The notes under the pieces are model-generated. The model searched no databases and had not been told where the DNA came from. It saw only the letters and a list, made by a program, of their open reading frames with translations. From F23-B02 sp963640555 (GTDB taxonomy: Bacteria; Bacillota; Clostridia; Oscillospirales; Oscillospiraceae), in NCBI GenBank assembly GCA_963640555.1, contig CAVHZB010000012.1:1-10811 (forward strand): DNA of 10,811 bases, written 5' to 3'. Both the position numbers and the translations under genes were made by a program. Every line of letters begins with the position of its first letter. Within the stretch, counting starts at the first letter, position 1. This document shows positions 8,201 through 10,811 of the stretch, piece by piece.

Positions 8201-8474
8201 TACAGACTCCGGAAGCGATGCGTTTGCCGTGTATGTCGGAGGAGGCTATACCAGCGAAAACGACGACGGATGGTTCATCGGCGGGTGGTATCTTGTTTCT
8301 GTGGATGAAAACGGAAATATGTATTTGACCGCGTTCATCTCCAAAAGCGGCTCTTACGGGACCGTCAGCCCGTCCGGAGGAGAAATAATCTCAGGGTCAT
8401 CCTCGGAAAGCTTTGAATTCAAGCGGGTGCTGAGCTTTGATGAGCTCGTGAGCAAAGCGTCCCTCCTCAGATAA
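5265..8474 (+). CDS. TIR domain-TM-beta-propeller (WD40-like) receptor-type protein
   Basis: This is a 1069-residue protein. Residues 1-125 are a bacterial TIR domain: YLAYISYRH (5-13), a conserved FRDTDEL (49-55), LIVLCSPEY (75-83) and SEWCRQE (86-92), where E92 is at the position of the catalytic Glu of NAD+-cleaving TIRs. A basic stretch (QRQRRYERQQK) precedes a single TM helix (about 187-205). A helical segment follows (about 217-273; RYLSKLALEQYEAGDAKSAAES) of the kind that links STAND-type proteins to WD40 domains. From about 280 to 1050 come blade-like repeats with recurring D-x-TGEL turns (VYDCGTGEL 403, VVDLATGEL 482, IYDLGSGE 538, IYDLDEEG 826, FMDMETGEL 873, LYDLQTGEL 957), enough for one large or two propellers. 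The positive-inside rule places TIR in the cytoplasm and the propeller outside. Likely role: ligand-triggered NAD+ hydrolysis or signal production (inference). Confidence 0.93.
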   Translation: MERKYLAYISYRHTAVDKEAAIAIQRRLEHYRIPKALRKDGKVRLGVVFRDTDELNISPDLSQSLCAALDNSEYLIVLCSPEYKESEWCRQEIVYFLKHHSIENILPVLVNGTPSEAFPEEIVCRSIVDGKETVSEPLAANVAGETVKEMKQNIKKEYLRLVAKLIGCNYDELIQRQRRYERQQKTAALGTAFAVLLAFAALLLVKNAQVNSQYQEMRRSQARYLSKLALEQYEAGDAKSAAESVLTILPEGNDEGPVVPEQMYALSTIVNAYNNSYVPEKFISLPERNRKAFSSDRALLFSYSSYLLEVYDTKYGWVTYTFEPDNFAVRHTELAEKYPGLESLAISDIAPTEGGKFIIASSVCVFELDTDDNSYFKYIAPHGSDLYYKNGKVAVCSRGSVAVYDCGTGELLYERDFNGASGETSVTYTIKDLCWNEDAGLFAVGLDYSNDDIRTGLTSNDPEANRQENEYFLNNPAIGLAVVDLATGELTKLSGQRTVEVSFAGSAIGAAHMEYPSYAVACGNVGASGTAARWFAGIYDLGSGECVYQSDMLLGETYNSFGFSSGSITVDGSARPVYELWMGKTGIILDAETNGLLTMESFRADIIAMEYHRDSLPMIVLSNGSLQLMSISEAAQSYLRTSVMKLDTVVKYAVRADDDYYLLTDTGMIKCSLSGWSSTTSVTSGTDGLADYQARVFRYYDSEQGMFRLVGYEASGINRADGSYSALEVYKCFGSVRQFSYIAEDPNSLIRAFNISEDGDEIFILEQKPDGSTTLRCFDMKGNKFKYSSELSSKLVSSGALTDVQSAGFSEDGKTLWVTGKSTAHIYDLDEEGACRSEYESGSAIECPALTESGQYLVWKEKNSETKGSELVFMDMETGELETTRLSSSFGSSGSGCTVLPAQDNNVIVYDGGTELTVYNAEKRSITDTIKVARGSKIALLGNKTELLAASEETLSLYDLQTGELKSQLDVPYTISEIITDSGSDAFAVYVGGGYTSENDDGWFIGGWYLVSVDENGNMYLTAFISKSGSYGTVSPSGGEIISGSSSESFEFKRVLSFDELVSKASLLR

Positions 8475-8500
8475 TTTTCCAACGATAGGGCGGTGAGGCA

Positions 8501-9496
8501 ATGCCTTTCAAAATAGTTCGCAATGATATAACGAAAATGGGCGTGGATGCCATCGTAAACGCAGCCAATGAGTCGCTGCTCGGCGGCGGCGGGGCGGATG
8601 GCTGTATCCACCGTGCGGCGGGACCCGAGCTGCTGGCCGAGTGCCGGACGCTCGGCGGATGCAGGACGGGTGACGCCAAGCTCACCCGCGCCTACCGCCT
8701 GCCGTGCAAATATGTTATCCACACAGTCGGTCCCGTCTGGAGCGGCGGCGGTCACGGTGAGCGGGAGCTGCTCGCCTCCTGCTATCGCACGAGCCTTGAG
8801 CTTGCCAAGGAGCACGGCTGCGAGACGGTGGCATTTCCGCTGCTGTCCTCCGGCGTGTTCGGCTATCCCAAGGATCAGGCGCTTCGCGTGGCGGTGGACG
8901 CTATCGGCGAATTTCTGCTGCATAATGACATGACGGTGTATCTGGTGGTTTTTGACCGCAGGGCTTACCGGATCGGCAGCAAGCTGTTTGCCGACATTAC
9001 CGAATACATCGACGACCACTATGCGGATGCGCACGCCGACACCGTATCGGCGCGCCTGAGCAGAATGAATGCCTCCGAATATCTGCTCGATTCTGCTTGT
9101 AAGTCCGCAGTGCCGCCGACTGCCGCCGGCGGACTGGACGAAATGCTGGCGCATCTGGATGCCGGCTTCTCGGAGACGCTGCTGAAGCTCATCGACCGCA
9201 GCGGCAAAAAAGACTCCGAGATCTATAAAAAGGCCAATGTAGACCGCAAGCTGTTCTCCAAGATCCGAAACAACCCCGGATACCGCCCCTCCAAGCCCAC
9301 GGCGCTCGCCTTTGCCATCGCGTTGGAGCTTGATCTTGACGAGACACGCGACCTCATCGCCCGCGCCGGCTACGCCTTCAGCCCCAGCAGCAAATTCGAC
9401 ATCATCGTCGAGTTCTTCATCCGCAGGAAAAATTACGATATTTTCGAGATAAACGAAGCCCTGTTCACCTTCGACCAGAGCTTGCTGGGAGCATGA
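8501..9496 (+). CDS. Macro domain protein with C-terminal HTH-like domain
   Basis: This is a 331-residue protein. Residues 1-165 are a MacroD/YmdB-type macro domain: ITKMGVDAIVNAANESL (10-26), the GGGGADGCIHRAAG loop (28-41), CRTGDAKLT (54-62), YVIHTVGP (71-78) and LLSSGVFGYP (114-123). These are the residues that bind ADP-ribose, and in this class they hydrolyse O-acetyl-ADP-ribose or protein-linked ADP-ribose. After a linker, residues about 226-331 form a domain seen in Firmicutes beside macro proteins: KKDSEIYKKANVDRKLFSKI reads as a helix-turn-helix, followed by PSKPTALAFAIAL and a helical tail. It begins 26 nt after the TIR gene with no terminator; its ribosome site is weak (GTGAGG very close, or AGGG 10 nt away). 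ADP-ribose readout coupled to DNA binding, or erasure of the TIR product, is plausible but inferred. Confidence 0.93.
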   Translation: MPFKIVRNDITKMGVDAIVNAANESLLGGGGADGCIHRAAGPELLAECRTLGGCRTGDAKLTRAYRLPCKYVIHTVGPVWSGGGHGERELLASCYRTSLELAKEHGCETVAFPLLSSGVFGYPKDQALRVAVDAIGEFLLHNDMTVYLVVFDRRAYRIGSKLFADITEYIDDHYADAHADTVSARLSRMNASEYLLDSACKSAVPPTAAGGLDEMLAHLDAGFSETLLKLIDRSGKKDSEIYKKANVDRKLFSKIRNNPGYRPSKPTALAFAIALELDLDETRDLIARAGYAFSPSSKFDIIVEFFIRRKNYDIFEINEALFTFDQSLLGA

Positions 9497-9500
9497 AGCA

Positions 9501-9523
9501 TATAATGTCGCTTACCAAGCGAC
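9501..9523 (+). promoter_or_regulatory. Candidate promoter -10 with adjoining perfect 7-bp inverted repeat
   Basis: TATAAT (9501-9506), 5 bp after the macro stop, is followed at once by GTCGCTT-acc-AAGCGAC (9507-9523), a perfect 7+3+7 inverted repeat. No good -35 is found at 16-18 bp (TTGCTG at 9482-9487 is only 13 bp away), so promoter activity would need an activator or be weak. The repeat has no following T-run and so is not a simple terminator. It could be an operator or an RNA hairpin. Confidence 0.4.
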
Positions 9524-9524
9524 C

Positions 9525-9580
9525 AAACCCTCCTTCAGACACGCTACAATGACGGCGTGATCAAACAAAGGAGGGTTTTT
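9525..9580 (+). promoter_or_regulatory. Hairpin that could terminate the macro transcript or mask the vWA ribosome site
   Basis: AAACCCTCCTT (9525-9535) pairs perfectly with AAGGAGGGTTT (9568-9578). The loop holds a second stem, CACGC (9540-9544) with GCGTG (9555-9559). The right arm ends in a T-run (9576-9580), as in an intrinsic terminator, and also contains the AAAGGAGGG ribosome site of the next gene. The two readings (terminator or translational switch) cannot be separated from sequence alone. Confidence 0.55.
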
Positions 9581-9583
9581 CTT

Positions 9584-10219
9584 ATGACAGAATTGGTTTT
9601 TATACTCGACCGCAGCGGCTCGATGACGGGACTGGAGGAGGATACGATAGGCGGCTTCAACTCCATGCTCGAAAAGCAGAAAAACGAGACCGGAGAGGTT
9701 CTGGTCTCAACGGTGCTTTTCGACAACAGGATCGAGGTCATTCACGACCGCCTGCCGCTCGACAAGGTGCCGCCCATGACCGAGAAGGAGTATTACACCC
9801 GCGGGAGCACGGCTCTGCTGGATGCCGTAGGCGGCGCCATACACCACATCGGCAATGTCCACAAGTATGCCCGCCGCGAGGATGTGCCGGAAAAGACGAT
9901 GTTCATCATCACCACCGACGGCTATGAGAATGCCAGTCGGCGCTACGATTACGCGAAGGTGCGGCGCATGATCGAGCATGAAAAGAAAAAGTACGGCTGG
10001 GAGTTTCTGTTCCTCGGCGCGAACATCGACGCGGCGAGGGAGGCGGCACGCTTCGGCATTGCGCCCGACCGTGCGGTGAACTACAAGTGCGACAAGGTGG
10101 GCACGGCGCTCAACTACGAGGTCATCAGCGAGGCCGTGTGCAGTGTCCGGGCCGCAAGACCGATCAAAGCCGACTGGAAGCGCCGCATAGACGAGGATGT
10201 AAAAAAGCGGGGAAGATGA
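9584..10219 (+). CDS. von Willebrand factor A (vWA) domain protein
   Basis: This is a 211-residue, single-domain soluble vWA protein. The metal-ion-dependent adhesion site is complete: DRSGS (D9, S11, S13), a Thr in RGSTALLD (T76) and TTDG (D112). Strand and helix order fits a Rossmann-like vWA: LVFILDRSGS, LVSTVLFDN, MFIITTDGYEN, WEFLFLGANIDA. There is no signal peptide or TM helix, so it is cytoplasmic. The start ATG at 9584 was chosen because AAAGGAGGG (9567-9575) lies 8 nt upstream; an in-frame GTG at 9557 would put that ribosome site inside the gene. It lies 87 nt after the macro-HTH gene, on the same strand, and may be expressed by read-through or from its own promoter. vWA proteins usually scaffold metal-dependent complexes; the partner here is unknown. 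C-terminal residues 190-211 are basic. Confidence 0.92.
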   Translation: MTELVFILDRSGSMTGLEEDTIGGFNSMLEKQKNETGEVLVSTVLFDNRIEVIHDRLPLDKVPPMTEKEYYTRGSTALLDAVGGAIHHIGNVHKYARREDVPEKTMFIITTDGYENASRRYDYAKVRRMIEHEKKKYGWEFLFLGANIDAAREAARFGIAPDRAVNYKCDKVGTALNYEVISEAVCSVRAARPIKADWKRRIDEDVKKRGR

Positions 10220-10225
10220 AAAAAC

Positions 10226-10261
10226 GCCGGTGCAGCTCATCCCATGGATGGCTGCACCGGC
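10226..10261. terminator. Bidirectional intrinsic terminator
   Basis: GCCGGTGCAGC (10226-10236) pairs with GCTGCACCGGC (10251-10261), 11 perfect bp, and the loop adds CATCC/GGATG (10238-10242 with 10246-10250). On the plus strand it is followed by a T-rich tail (TAATTCTTATTTT), and on the minus strand by GTTTTTT. It sits 6 nt after the vWA stop and 6 nt after the stop of the convergent gene, so it serves both. Confidence 0.92.
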
Positions 10262-10267
10262 TAATTC

Positions 10268-10811
10268 TTATTTTGTCGTATCGGCTCCGCAGTTGCTGCA
10301 AAAGCGGCTGCCGGGAGTGAGCTGATTGCCGCAGTGAATGCAGAACTTGGGCGCAGCCGACTGAGGCTGAGCACGGTACTGCTGCTGGGCATAGCCGCCG
10401 TTATACTGCTGCTGGGGCTGAGGAGCGCTGTACTGCTGCTGAGACTGAGGTGCGCCGTACTGCTGCTGTGTGTTGGAAGCAGGCTTCTGGGGTGCGGTGT
10501 ACTGCTGCGCATTGCCTGTGAAGATGACGGTATTATTGTTATTAGTGCCGTTAGTGGGAGCGGTCTCGCCCTTTTTTATGTACAGTCCCTTTTTCTTGAG
10601 CGCAGAGGAGCCTATCGCACAGCCGATGGCTGTCCACAGAGCATAGGGTGCGGCATTGTAGCCGATAAGATAGCCCGCGTTATAGGCAGCGGCTCCGCCG
10701 GAGCTCATATTTATTATTACGAAAATCGCAAATACCACGAGGTTGCCGCCAAAGCAATAGTTCTGATACTTCTTCGCCTGTATGGGCTCTTTGGTCGAGT
10801 AAGCAATGATG
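10268..10811 (-). CDS. Membrane protein with QQQY repeats and C-terminal zinc ribbon (partial, N-terminus off the right edge)
   Basis: The frame is open to the right edge, so the true start lies outside; the GTG at 10738 lies mid-helix and is not the start. About 180 codons are visible, ending at TAA (10270-10268). The visible N-terminal part has a hydrophobic helix (NLVVFAIFVIINM) and a second hydrophobic, Gly/Ala-rich stretch with APYALWTAIGCAIG, then a basic patch (LKKKGLYIKKG). A Gln/Tyr/Pro/Ala-rich low-complexity linker contains four QQQY units at a 9-residue period. The end is a zinc ribbon with two CxxC knuckles (CIHCG and CSNCG, 12 residues apart). Zinc ribbons of this kind often cap membrane proteins in Firmicutes, more usually at the N-terminus. 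Function is unknown. The orientation is convergent with the vWA gene, so it is not part of that operon. Confidence 0.85.
   Translation of the reverse strand, partial: IIAYSTKEPIQAKKYQNYCFGGNLVVFAIFVIINMSSGGAAAYNAGYLIGYNAAPYALWTAIGCAIGSSALKKKGLYIKKGETAPTNGTNNNNTVIFTGNAQQYTAPQKPASNTQQQYGAPQSQQQYSAPQPQQQYNGGYAQQQYRAQPQSAAPKFCIHCGNQLTPGSRFCSNCGADTTK
10377..10484 (-). repeat. 27-bp in-frame tandem repeat (4 units) coding for QQQY motifs
   Basis: TACTGCTGCTG recurs at 10377, 10404, 10431 and 10458, exactly 27 bp apart, with a diverged copy at 10500. The first 11 bp of each unit are conserved and the rest varies. On the minus strand each unit encodes QQQY plus five variable residues. It lies inside the zinc-ribbon protein gene. 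Confidence 0.9.

Noticed and set aside
5265..9496. Canonical Thoeris system
   Set aside because: No ThsA-type Sir2/SLOG protein or TM-macro effector is present. The TIR protein is membrane-anchored with a propeller and the macro protein is soluble with an HTH tail, so only the general logic is shared.
9501..9506. Strong independent promoter for the vWA gene
   Set aside because: The -10 is perfect but no acceptable -35 or TGn extension is present, so it is kept only as a weak candidate.
10377..10511. CRISPR array or non-coding triplet expansion
   Set aside because: The repeat is in frame, with a 27-bp period and no spacers of unique sequence, and encodes QQQY units in a protein ending with a zinc ribbon.

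Overview
The window looks like a chromosomal segment of a fairly GC-rich Clostridia-type gut Firmicute (Oscillospirales/Ruminococcaceae-like). That placement is inferred from strong AGGAGG-type ribosome sites, extended -10 promoters, PrsW, TIR, macro and vWA proteins of Clostridia flavour, and secreted proteins with Ruminococcus-like repeats. No 16S rRNA or other marker gene is present, so the taxonomy is tentative.

Layout. (1) Bases 1-2964 hold a tightly packed minus-strand operon. It reads, in order of transcription: a 7-TM protein of unknown function, a PrsW-type intramembrane protease, a signal-peptide protein with MABP-like beta-prism repeats and a C-terminal membrane anchor, and a second secreted protein with the same repeat type that runs off the left edge. 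Junctions overlap or are only 1-13 nt apart. (2) Bases 2965-3377 are a divergent intergenic region with two convincing sigma-A promoters, one per direction. (3) Bases 3378-9496 hold a plus-strand operon: a membrane protein with two Rossmann (TrkA-N/RCK-like) domains and a C-terminal RyR-like domain, a TIR-TM-beta-propeller protein, and a macro domain-HTH protein. (4) A short leader with a TATAAT, a perfect 7+3+7 hairpin and a ribosome-site-sequestering hairpin precedes a vWA protein (9584-10219). (5) A bidirectional terminator separates that gene from a convergent minus-strand membrane protein with QQQY repeats and a C-terminal zinc ribbon, which runs off the right edge.

Reading as a system. 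TIR domains can cleave NAD+ to ADP-ribose-type signals, macro domains bind or hydrolyse ADP-ribose derivatives, and Rossmann and RyR domains are plausible nucleotide-responsive modules on a membrane protein. The plus operon therefore has the parts of an NAD+/ADP-ribose signalling or defence circuit: sensor (propeller), signal maker (TIR), membrane effector (TM-Rossmann-RyR), and reader or eraser with a DNA-binding tail (macro-HTH), with vWA as an accessory. It shares TIR and macro parts with Thoeris-like systems but is not canonical Thoeris. The divergent operon may supply a cell-surface arm with its own protease. The domain calls are well supported; the joint function is inference.
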